Assembly (NCBI GenBank): GCA_016926475.1
Contig: JAFGON010000040.1
Coordinates: 1-64,000 of the forward strand
Direction: 5' to 3'
Length of the DNA: 64,000 nucleotides
Origin: a candidate division WOR-3 bacterium
GTDB lineage: Bacteria > SDB-A
Made by a program: the position numbers and the translations under genes. The notes under the pieces were generated by a model. The model had not been told where the DNA came from. It searched no databases and saw only the letters and a list, made by a program, of their open reading frames with translations. How positions within the stretch are numbered: the first letter of the stretch is position 1; each line of letters opens with the position of its first letter. Below are positions 27,336 through 35,300 of the stretch, piece by piece.

Positions 27336-28383
27336 GTTTTACCCTCTTAAAACGATCTACATGTATCTGATGGGCAGCTGCAACCTAAAATGCAGACATT
27401 GCTGGATTGACCCGGATTTTGTGGATGTCCCGCAGAAATACTTGACTTGGACTGAAATTAAGAGGATCTACCAGGAAGCAAAAATAATAGGCCTGTCTTC
27501 AGTTAAATTGACCGGGGGGGAACCTTTCCTTCATCCTGAAATTCTCCAGATAATAACTGGAATAAAAGAACTCGGACTTGGTTTGACCATAGAGACAAAC
27601 GGTACTTTGTTGGATGATGAGAGAGTGCATGCGCTGAAAAAACACGCGAATTTCGTCGCCATTTCCATAGACGGCGCTGAACCCAACAGTCATGAAGACC
27701 TTAGGGGTGTCGAAGGCTCTTTTGACGCAGTCTTAAAAGGCGCGGGACTGCTAAAAAAAGAAGGCTTGGGGTTTCAAGTCATATTTTCTCTCTACAGGAA
27801 AAATCTCCGGGATCTTTTTTTGATGCCCAGCTTTGTCGAAGGAATAGGAGGCGCAAGCCTCAAGGTAAATCCGATCAACGTCGTAGCGAGATCTGAAAAA
27901 ATGGAAAGAGACGGAGAACTGTTTTCTGTAGAAGAAATTTTAGAAATAAAAAATGATTTTGACCGTATATCAAAAAAATCAAAACTGACGATAACATTCG
28001 ATGTGCCTGCCGCTTTTCATAGTCTTGAGCACATTTCGAAACAGGGATTTGGAACGTGCGGAATCCTGACTATTTTGGGGATACTCAGCGACGGAACGGC
28101 GAGTATCTGCGGCATAGGATCGGTTAAAAAAGAACTCGATTTCGGAAATTGCCTCGACCGAGGAATTGAGAATATATGGCGTGAAAATGACACTCTGAAT
28201 ATGCTCAGAGAGAATATACCTCATAACCTGCAGGGTGTATGCATGAGGTGTGTCCACAAGCATTACTGCCTGGGCAAGTGCGTAGCGGAAACATACGCCA
28301 GAACGGGCAGTTTTTTGTCAGGTTATTATTTCTGCCAGATAGCTCAGGAAAAAGGACTTTTCCCCCCTACGCGACTTTTATGA
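27325..28383 (+). CDS. Radical SAM/SPASM enzyme (RiPP maturase 2)
   Basis: Second radical SAM protein of the locus, 352 residues, without an N-terminal PqqD domain. The cluster motif is C19-x3-C23-x2-C26, very close to the N-terminus, followed by LTGGEPFLHPE. A SPASM-type Cys-rich end begins at FGTCGIL and continues with CGIG, a GNC and CMRCVHKHYCLGKC before a final FC. The start is TTG, inside the end of maturase 1, and the stop overlaps the next gene by four bases, so expression is tightly coupled. Two different SPASM enzymes suggest two modification steps or two types of cross-link. Confidence 0.9.
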   Translation: MTNKFYPLKTIYMYLMGSCNLKCRHCWIDPDFVDVPQKYLTWTEIKRIYQEAKIIGLSSVKLTGGEPFLHPEILQIITGIKELGLGLTIETNGTLLDDERVHALKKHANFVAISIDGAEPNSHEDLRGVEGSFDAVLKGAGLLKKEGLGFQVIFSLYRKNLRDLFLMPSFVEGIGGASLKVNPINVVARSEKMERDGELFSVEEILEIKNDFDRISKKSKLTITFDVPAAFHSLEHISKQGFGTCGILTILGILSDGTASICGIGSVKKELDFGNCLDRGIENIWRENDTLNMLRENIPHNLQGVCMRCVHKHYCLGKCVAETYARTGSFLSGYYFCQIAQEKGLFPPTRLL

Positions 28384-29252
28384 AAGACAAGCCATCATCG
28401 GATATAGCGGTTTTTGTGCTATCGGGAGAAAGTATGAAACCGCTTATGAAGACCGGCGATGTTTTCATGGCTTCAAAAGTTTTTCCGGAGAAATTGAAAT
28501 ACGGCGACATAGTCGTCTTTGAAAAAAATGGAAAACTCGTATCTCACTCAATCATCAAAGTGAAAAGAGAAGGAACGGATATCAAAGTCTTGACAAAGGG
28601 TTTGAACAGAAACGAGGACGACGGATGGACAGATGGGGATGTTTTGAAATTCGAAGTCGAAGCCCTGAAAAAGGGGAAACATTTTTTGGGTTTAAACCGG
28701 ACAAAAAAGACATTTTATTGTGCGTTGGCGCCGTTGAGGAAAAAAATCCGCAACTGTCTTTTTGAGTTTTCTGTTAAAATTTCGCCACTGTTTCGATTTA
28801 TGATGAAAAAAGGGCTGATAAAGGTAAAAAAAATTATGTCTCAAGACGAAGAATTAGTGGTATTATGGGACAGAAGTGTTTTGAAAAGAAGGGGCGATAA
28901 TAGAGAAATACACCCCTTTTTTAGAAAAGGCGCGGTGAAAGAAGAGGATTTAATGGAGTCTGCAGAAAAACAAGGCAAGACAGGTAACGTTTATATGAAC
29001 CCTGATCTGGTTTTCAGAATTGAGGGAGACGAGGGTCTTGTATATAATGTGAAAACAGGTGATTTTAGAATAATAAACGAGACGGGTTGCGCGATTTTAA
29101 AACTCGCCAACGGAAACTTCGACAAGAAAGGAATAATAGACCTTATACTTGAAGAATACGAATCAAAGGACCAAGAAGAGATGATGGTAAAAGAGGTGGG
29201 TGAATTTATTGACGATTTATCAAAACGAGATATAATAAGATTGATTGATTGA
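28380..29252 (+). CDS. Ser-His (SipW/ER-type) signal-peptidase domain fused to PqqD-like domain
   Basis: Two-domain protein of 290 residues. The N-terminal part has the S26 motif SGESMKPLMKTGD with the nucleophile at Ser18, then SHSIIKV with His56 in the place of the general base, and TKGLNRNEDD with a conserved Asp. This Ser-His-Asp form is the archaeal/ER/SipW type rather than the Ser-Lys bacterial type. There is no N-terminal membrane anchor. A basic, partly hydrophobic linker follows, and residues 202-290 form a PqqD-like recognition domain (RIINETGCAILKLANG). I infer that it binds and cleaves the leader of the neighbouring precursors. The ATG at 28380 overlaps the upstream stop; a frame extension to 28239 is not used. 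Confidence 0.82.
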   Translation: MKDKPSSDIAVFVLSGESMKPLMKTGDVFMASKVFPEKLKYGDIVVFEKNGKLVSHSIIKVKREGTDIKVLTKGLNRNEDDGWTDGDVLKFEVEALKKGKHFLGLNRTKKTFYCALAPLRKKIRNCLFEFSVKISPLFRFMMKKGLIKVKKIMSQDEELVVLWDRSVLKRRGDNREIHPFFRKGAVKEEDLMESAEKQGKTGNVYMNPDLVFRIEGDEGLVYNVKTGDFRIINETGCAILKLANGNFDKKGIIDLILEEYESKDQEEMMVKEVGEFIDDLSKRDIIRLID

Positions 29253-29271
29253 TTAATTAATTGGGGGAAAT

Positions 29272-29568
29272 ATGAAAAAGAAATACATAAAACCTTCTAT
29301 TTTAGATTTTAAACCAAGGGTTGCCCAGGGAAATCTTTTTTCGGGAACCAACACCAGCAGCCCGGAAGGCGGCTGTACAGCTGGTTCAGCGGCTGATTAT
29401 TGCAATTATGGACAAATGGCGACCGGTTTTTCTGATTGCGCCAACGGTTCTGGCGCTATGGACTGCACGCAGGGCGCTTTGGCGAGTGGAAATCTATGCG
29501 CCACGGGCACGAACGCGACAGGAGGCGGAGGAGGATTTTGCGCTTCAGGGTCAAGCCCTCTCGCTTGA
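29272..29568 (+). CDS. RiPP precursor peptide 1 with six CxxG units
   Basis: Candidate precursor of 98 residues. The leader (1-34) starts MKKKYIKPSI and ends LFS...SPEGG. The core has six cysteines at 35, 44, 56, 65, 76 and 90, each followed by xxG. In the first five units Ala stands six residues after the Cys (CTAGSAA, CNYGQMA, CANGSGA, CTQGALA, CATGTNA), and the last reads CASGSSP. The core is rich in Gly, Ala, Ser, Thr and Asn with almost no charge. A strong GGGGGA ribosome binding site sits seven bases before the ATG. It follows the peptidase gene by 19 bases. The pattern repeats in peptide 2, so these are paralogues. Confidence 0.88.
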   Translation: MKKKYIKPSILDFKPRVAQGNLFSGTNTSSPEGGCTAGSAADYCNYGQMATGFSDCANGSGAMDCTQGALASGNLCATGTNATGGGGGFCASGSSPLA

Positions 29569-29594
29569 TGTGAAGGTTTAAAAAAGCTAATTGC

Positions 29595-30407
29595 TTGAAT
29601 GAATTAAAGATCAAAATAGGTTCCATATCTCTGAAATTACGGTCAAAAGAGCGTATCGGCTTTTTTTCTGATTTGTTTGAATACTTTAAGACAAAAGATG
29701 AATGTCTATATGACACTGAGATCGTTTTTTGGGATTGTGAAGACATCCTCGACTGCATAAAGAAGAAAATTTTTTGGGTGAAAGACAACATAAAATCCGC
29801 CAGAAATACTATTCACATGATTTCTTCTTTCGGATTTAAGACAATTGTTGACGAAGACCAGGGCAAGATATTTATTTTTTCCCCCCAGGAATACAAAGCC
29901 AAGGCTTTGAGGGTTTCTGTGGGCTTTTTTTGCTGGAAAATGTTTCCCAAAGACAAATATCTTTTTTTTCATGCCGCGTCCTGTAAGTTCTCAGAAAACA
30001 GCTATCTCTTTCCGGCGAACAGCGGCAAAGGCAAGACCACTTTGAGTGAAAACGCAATAAAATGCGGCGAGGTATTCAACGACGAGTTTTCTCTCGTCGA
30101 GATTACCACAGACGGATATGTTCTTCATGGCACACCTTTCGGGCAGGTGACGAGCGGACCGATTTTGGGTCAACTAAAAAAAATATTCTTTCTCGAAAAA
30201 AGCGAAAAAAACGACTTCAAGAGGATTACGCCCGTCGAATCAATGAAAATTGCTTGGGAGGACAACCTATACAGAACAGGGATAACCAATTCCGAAGAGA
30301 GAAAATTGGTGTTCAACGAAATTTTGGATATTTTCGAAAATATTCCATGTTTTGAGATGAATGTGAGAAAAGATTTCAACGATTTTAAACTACTCGAGAA
30401 TTTATAG
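29595..30407 (+). CDS. HPr-kinase-like P-loop protein of the RiPP locus
   Basis: Protein of 270 residues with a C-terminal HPr kinase/phosphorylase-like fold: FFHAAS near 126, the Walker A ANSGKGKTT at 141-149, FNDEFS near 161 and HGTPFG near 178. Similar HprK-like proteins accompany radical SAM peptide systems such as the Scm cassette (ScmC) and lasso-peptide loci, where their exact role is unsettled. The N-terminal 110 residues are not recognised. It starts with TTG 26 bases after precursor 1. It may phosphorylate the peptide or a partner, or may be a regulator; the sequence does not decide. Confidence 0.78.
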   Translation: MNELKIKIGSISLKLRSKERIGFFSDLFEYFKTKDECLYDTEIVFWDCEDILDCIKKKIFWVKDNIKSARNTIHMISSFGFKTIVDEDQGKIFIFSPQEYKAKALRVSVGFFCWKMFPKDKYLFFHAASCKFSENSYLFPANSGKGKTTLSENAIKCGEVFNDEFSLVEITTDGYVLHGTPFGQVTSGPILGQLKKIFFLEKSEKNDFKRITPVESMKIAWEDNLYRTGITNSEERKLVFNEILDIFENIPCFEMNVRKDFNDFKLLENL

Positions 30408-30522
30408 ATCCCTTTTCTAAATAAAATGTTAAAATGACAGAAAACATTGGAATATAGAGCTGTTTTGGTATTTTTGAATCTTTTCTAAAACTCCGATTTT
30501 ATAAATAGATAATTAGAGATAT

Positions 30523-30551
30523 TTGCAGTGAATTGTTAATAAAAATATTAC
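30523..30551 (+). promoter_or_regulatory. Possible promoter for precursor peptide 2
   Basis: In the 190-base AT-rich gap before precursor 2, TTGCAG (30523-30528) and TATTAC (30546-30551) are spaced 17 bases, and a second pair TTGTTA/TAAAAT lies at 30553-30580. Either would give precursor 2 its own transcript. Neither is a strong consensus match. Confidence 0.3.
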
Positions 30552-30597
30552 TTGTTAATTTCCAAAAAAATCAATAAAATGTCAAAAAGGCTGTTTT

Positions 30598-30888
30598 ATG
30601 GGGAAAAAGAAGTATATTAAACCTCAAATAAGGTGTTTTGAAGCAATCACGGCATATTCACAGCTTTTTTCGAATGAATCACCTGAAGGGGTTTGCACCA
30701 TAGGCACCGTTGCAAACGCCTGTCAGGAAGGGGGAAGTGCGTCCGGAGGTCCAGGACAGTGCCTTTCCGGCTCGACTGCCAATTTTGACTGCCTCACTGG
30801 GAGTTATGCGCAGGGTTCGGTATGCTCCAACGGAGACCACGCGGCAAATCAAGGCGGACAATGTAAAGTGGGTATGAGTCCAAAATAA
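30598..30888 (+). CDS. RiPP precursor peptide 2 with six CxxG units
   Basis: Candidate precursor of 96 residues, paralogous to precursor 1. The leader begins MGKKKYIKPQI and ends LFSNESPEGV. The core cysteines are at 33, 42, 55, 65, 76 and 89; all six are CxxG, the first five are CxxGxxA (CTIGTVA, CQEGGSA, CLSGSTA, CLTGSYA, CSNGDHA) and the last is CKVGMSP. The leader also has a Cys at 13 that precursor 1 lacks. Spacings between the core cysteines are 9, 13, 10, 11, 13 against 9, 12, 9, 11, 14 in precursor 1. The start is ATG with AAGG upstream. It lies beyond the HprK-like gene and may have its own promoter. Confidence 0.87.
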   Translation: MGKKKYIKPQIRCFEAITAYSQLFSNESPEGVCTIGTVANACQEGGSASGGPGQCLSGSTANFDCLTGSYAQGSVCSNGDHAANQGGQCKVGMSPK

Positions 30889-31232
30889 GCAGTGGACGAA
30901 GGGTTTCGGGAGTTTTGCTTCTGATGAAAAAAATCAAAAGCAGATGGCAAAATGAGTGGACAGCTAAAAGATCTGTTTTAAGATGGATTTCAAAACATAA
31001 TTTTCCCATAATAGGCGATTGAGGTCGCGTGTTCAAAACCAGCAGGCAGAGAAAAAATATTTTTTAATGATGCATAAAGTTAGAAATAGGCAAATCGCGA
31101 AAAATTTCGGGAATTTTTTACTATCTTGGATTGTCGGTGTCCTAATAAAATCGTTATAAAGATTCATTTCTGGAGACAGTTCTTTTCAGGACACTGCTGA
31201 TTTTGTATTTTTATCATAGGGGGGATTTTGTT
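30889..31232. other. Gene-free stretch after the RiPP locus
   Basis: About 340 bases with no convincing frame on either strand, no clear terminator hairpin and no repeat. It ends with the AGGGGGG ribosome binding site at 31219-31224 region of the DUF402 gene. It marks the downstream border of the RiPP locus. Confidence 0.4.
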
Positions 31233-31703
31233 TTGAAGAGTATTATCGAGAGGAAGATAAAATTGTCTGGTGAAACAGAAGATTTCCAGTGTGAAATCAT
31301 AGAAATTTTTCCTGATAAAGCAATACTTAAATACACAATTGAAAAGGAAACCTCAGTGGCTGGTCTCGTGCTGAGCCCGGGTGATGTAACCCGAGCTTAT
31401 TACAGCGAGAAAGAACCTTATGTACTATACAGGTGGTTTTCCAAAAAATCTGTTTTTATGGGGGACTATTTCAACATAGCAGATAGCGTGAAAATTTCAG
31501 GTGATTGTGTGAGGTGGAGAGATCTTGAGATAGACCTGCTGTTTCTCCAAAACGGGACGCACTTAGTTTTGGATGAGGACAAGTTGCCTGAAAATATTTC
31601 ACTTGAACTCAAAAAGTATATAGACAACGCTGTGGATTTCATCGTAAGAAACTATGAATCAATCGTAGGGGAATTTGACGGAATTAGACTATTCAGACCT
31701 TAA
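31233..31703 (+). CDS. DUF402 (FomD-like) domain protein
   Basis: A 156-residue protein whose second half, YFNIADSVKISG ... RWRDLEIDLLFLQNG ... VLDEDKLPENI, matches the DUF402/FomD fold. That fold forms small beta-barrel hydrolases acting on nucleotides or on activated phosphonates (FomD, nucleoside di/triphosphatase Ntdp). Metal-binding acids of the DLEIDLLF type are present. The TTG at 31233 is chosen because a strong AGGGGGG lies eight bases upstream; an in-frame TTG at 31203 has none. The end overlaps the endonuclease V gene by 29 bases, so the two are coupled. Confidence 0.75.
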   Translation: MKSIIERKIKLSGETEDFQCEIIEIFPDKAILKYTIEKETSVAGLVLSPGDVTRAYYSEKEPYVLYRWFSKKSVFMGDYFNIADSVKISGDCVRWRDLEIDLLFLQNGTHLVLDEDKLPENISLELKKYIDNAVDFIVRNYESIVGEFDGIRLFRP

Positions 31704-32358
31704 AAGGATACAGGAAAGGCTTGTTTCACGGGTCAAGATCAAGCCTTTGAAAAGCGGAATTAGATATGTCGCAGGTCTTGACTGCGCCGTGACGAAAGAC
31801 AAAATTGTCGGCGAAGCCGTTCTTATGAGTTATCCCGAACTTCAAATGGAGGAGGAAAAATTCAGCTTCAGAGAGCTCAGTTTTCCCTATGTCCCGGGTT
31901 TTCTCTCGTTCAGAGAAATGCCGGCTCTCATTTCTGCCTACCTCAAACTGTCGAGAAAACCAGATATGATTATTGTCGACGGGCAGGGAATTCTTCATCC
32001 CCGCGGTATGGGTCTGGCAAGCCATTTGGGTGTAATACTCAACAAACCTTCAATAGGCTGTGCGAAGAGTCTTTTGTGCGGGGAATATGAAGAACCTTCT
32101 TTTAGAAGAGGATCTAAAAGCCCGGTGTTTTTGAATGAAAAGATTATGGGTTATGCCCTGAGGACGAGAGACGGGGTCAAGCCCGTCATTGTATCTCCCG
32201 GACATCTCATTACTCCACTGCAGGCGCAAAAACTTGTCCTAGAAATGTCTTTTTTCAGGCTTCCGGAACCCGTCAGGCTGGCCGACAAGTATTCAAGGGA
32301 GAATAAAAAGTATTCTTCGCAGAATAGTAAGGTTTTGGTCGAAAATAATGATTTTTGA
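31675..32358 (+). CDS. nfi: Endonuclease V
   Basis: Cuts DNA (and in some species RNA) at the second bond 3' of deoxyinosine. The 227-residue protein has the family motifs in order: AGLDCAVTKD with the first catalytic Asp, the PYVPGFLSFRE loop with its Tyr and Glu (the PYIP wedge region), VDGQGILHPRGMGLASHLGV with the second Asp, and SPGHLITPLQA. The length is normal. A TTG start inside the end of the DUF402 gene is required for the conserved N-terminus. The stop overlaps the cyclase start. It pairs with adenine deaminase only in theme, since one acts on DNA and the other on free base. Confidence 0.94.
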   Translation: MTELDYSDLKRIQERLVSRVKIKPLKSGIRYVAGLDCAVTKDKIVGEAVLMSYPELQMEEEKFSFRELSFPYVPGFLSFREMPALISAYLKLSRKPDMIIVDGQGILHPRGMGLASHLGVILNKPSIGCAKSLLCGEYEEPSFRRGSKSPVFLNEKIMGYALRTRDGVKPVIVSPGHLITPLQAQKLVLEMSFFRLPEPVRLADKYSRENKKYSSQNSKVLVENNDF

Positions 32359-35300
32359 AAAAATTGACGGATTGATTGGAAAATTATCTGAGTCTGACGC
32401 ACGGTCGAAGGAAAAGCAATTCCGCCTTGTAGCTGGAGACAGGAGAGACGTAGCTGTTTTATTCGCCGATATACACGGTTTCACATCAATTTCGGAAAAA
32501 CTCGACCCGGAGAAAGTCAAAATTTTGGCTGATAAACTAATGCAGATTCTGTCTTTCTGCGTCAAAAATTACGGGGGCTTCGTCGATAAATACGAAGGTG
32601 ACAGAATCATGGCGCTGTTCGGCGCAAAAAAAGCTAGCGACAAAGACGCGGAAAAAGCAGTCAGAGCAGCTATCGATATGATAGAAAAAATCACTCTTTT
32701 GGCAAAAATATTCAAGGAGGACGAGGAATTTAAAGAATTCGACCTTTCGATGAGAATAGGAATAAACTACGGACTTGTGACGACAGGAAGAATTGGAGAA
32801 AAAAGAGAAGGGGATTTCACCGTGTACGGCGACACGGTCAACATAGCTTCGAGGCTGGAGGAAAAGTCTCCGTTAAATTCGATTTTGGTTTCATCGTCGG
32901 TCAGGGAATCCCTAAAACAGATCTTTGAATTTGACCCGTTTGGAGATCTCGAACTCAAGGGGAAAATCCAGAAGGTAGAGGCTTGGATTGCCAAAAAATA
33001 CAAAACGAAGAAAACATTGATGGCCGATGACGACAGTCTGTTTTTAGGAAGAGAAAACGAAATAACAGAGACAACCAGAATAATCAATTCGGCGCTCAAC
33101 AGAGCAGTATCTACAAAGGACGCCAATTATTTGAGCCTCGGTTTCATAACCGGAGAGCCGGGGATAGGGAAAACGAGACTATTAGGGGAAATTTTAAAGT
33201 TGTTCCAGGGCAGGGCAGAGTTTTTTTGGGGGAGTTGTGATTCACTGAAGGTATCGAGATTCGGAGTGATAGAGGAAATGGTTAAAGAGCGGCTCGGCGT
33301 GGCGAGAGAAGATGAAAAGAATGCGATCGTCTCAAAAATATCCCAATGGGCGTTCTCAAACAAAGCGGGTGAGGATCTTAGAAACAATTTGATTGATTTG
33401 TACGCGTGCGCAGGCAATCCTTACAACTCGGAGGGAAGAGATGAAAGCAGGTTTGTTTTCGCAAGGCAGGTTTTTATCGAATTTTTCAAAACAATCGGGT
33501 CAAAAGCCTCGGAAAATTCGAAACCAGTAATAATAGCTATAGATGATTTTCAAGAAGCGGATGAAATTGAAGTATCCTTTCTCGAGTGTTTTCTGGAAGC
33601 TTTAAGACATAAAGATGAAAAATTGGTTTTCTCTACCTTCGTTATCCTTATTGCTTCGAGAAAAGACATCGAAACTGATTTTGGAGCTTCGGGGATTTTG
33701 CAAAACAGAATTCGACTATTGCCTCTTTCATCAGAAAACTCAATGAAATTACTCGATGGTGTACTGCGCGATGAAAACATTGAGGAGCGCCTGAAATCCT
33801 TCATCATCGAGAGAGCGCAGGGTAACCCTCTTTTTATTACAGAGCTGAGCAAAATAGCCAAAAAAAGAGGAGGAGAGAACCTGTCTGTTAGCGATATCCC
33901 TTCTTCCATGAAGTCTCTTATGCTTTCAAGGCTCGATTGTTTAGATGAAAATTTAAAAGAACCTCTGAAAATCCTCACGGTTTCAGGTGAAAAGATAGAA
34001 ATAGACATATCTGAATACGTTCTTCGCAGATTTGAAATAGACCCGGAATTCTTGATTTCTCGACTCGAGAGTGAAAAGGTCATTTATGAGTATGAAAAAG
34101 AAATTTATCGATTCTCGAGTTTATTTTTCAGGGAAATTATCTACGAGACTTTTTTGGTCGAAAACAGAAGAATAGTCCACGCTGAATACGCAAAAGCTTT
34201 GGAAGACAAAAGAAAACATTCAATCGATAACTACATATCCGAAATCTGCGGGCACTATTTGGAGACGGATGACGATGAGAAAATAATCGAATACTTGGAA
34301 AAAAATGGAAAGCTGCTTAAAGAAAGGTTCGACAACAAAAGCGCCCTTGAGATTTTTTTAAAACTTGATAGCATGCTTTCGAAAAAGTATTTAGAAAACG
34401 CATCGTCTGCATTCGCTTACGCAGAATGCCTTTTGAATATGTCTGAAATTTTAAACATTGCCGGAGATTGGGAGTTATCGGAAAAGAAAACAATTCTCTC
34501 ATTGAGTATAATTGGAGAAAAAAACCTGGAAAGTCTCAAGGGACGGGCCTTTTTATGCCTTGCGAGAGCATACCTGAATTTAAACAGGTTAAAAGACGCA
34601 GAACATGCAGTTGAGAGATCTTTGGCCTATTCTAAAAAATTAAAGAACACCAGCGTAATGATCTCTTCGATGATGCTGAAAGGAGAACTGTATATTTTGT
34701 TTTCGGATTATAAGTCCGCCGCGAAATGTTTCAAGAGCATTGAAAAGAAATCAAAGACCGCCGGCGACGAAAAAGGACTTATGATGTCTTTCTTCAATTT
34801 AGCGCATGTTTACATCAAAAAGAGCAAGTTTAAAAAATCGCTCGAGTACAATTTGATGGCTTTGAAAATTGCCGAAGACATTTCGGACAAATTGAGCATA
34901 GTGAGAATTCTCAACAACATAGGTATCGGTTACAGAAATATCGGGGAATTTGACAAAGCATTTAGAGCTTATCAAAAGAGCTTGAAACTCGCCGTGGAAA
35001 TGGGCAGTAAAAAAAATATCGCTACAGCCTATGGAAATTTATCCATTCTCTACATGCAAAAAGGCGAGATGAACGAATACGTGAGATTTTTAAGAAAGCA
35101 TTTTTTGTTGAATTTTGAATTGAATGATAAAATGGGGATGGCTTATTCGTTGGCAAATTTCGGAAATTACCACAATTATTCAGGCAACCTGCGGGAAGCT
35201 GAACTCAGTTACAAAAAAGGTCTTTCTATAGCTAAGATTTTCAAAAACAAAGTTCTCGCAATGAACCTCGCTTACAACCTATCTACTGTCTATATGGCTC

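Noticed and set aside
29272-30888. CRISPR or DNA-level tandem repeat in the precursors
   Set aside because: The regularity is at the protein level (Cys, Gly, Ala positions); the DNA units differ in length and sequence.
30794-31036. Minus-strand frame across the end of precursor 2
   Set aside because: No start signal or recognisable domain; it overlaps the conserved core of precursor 2.
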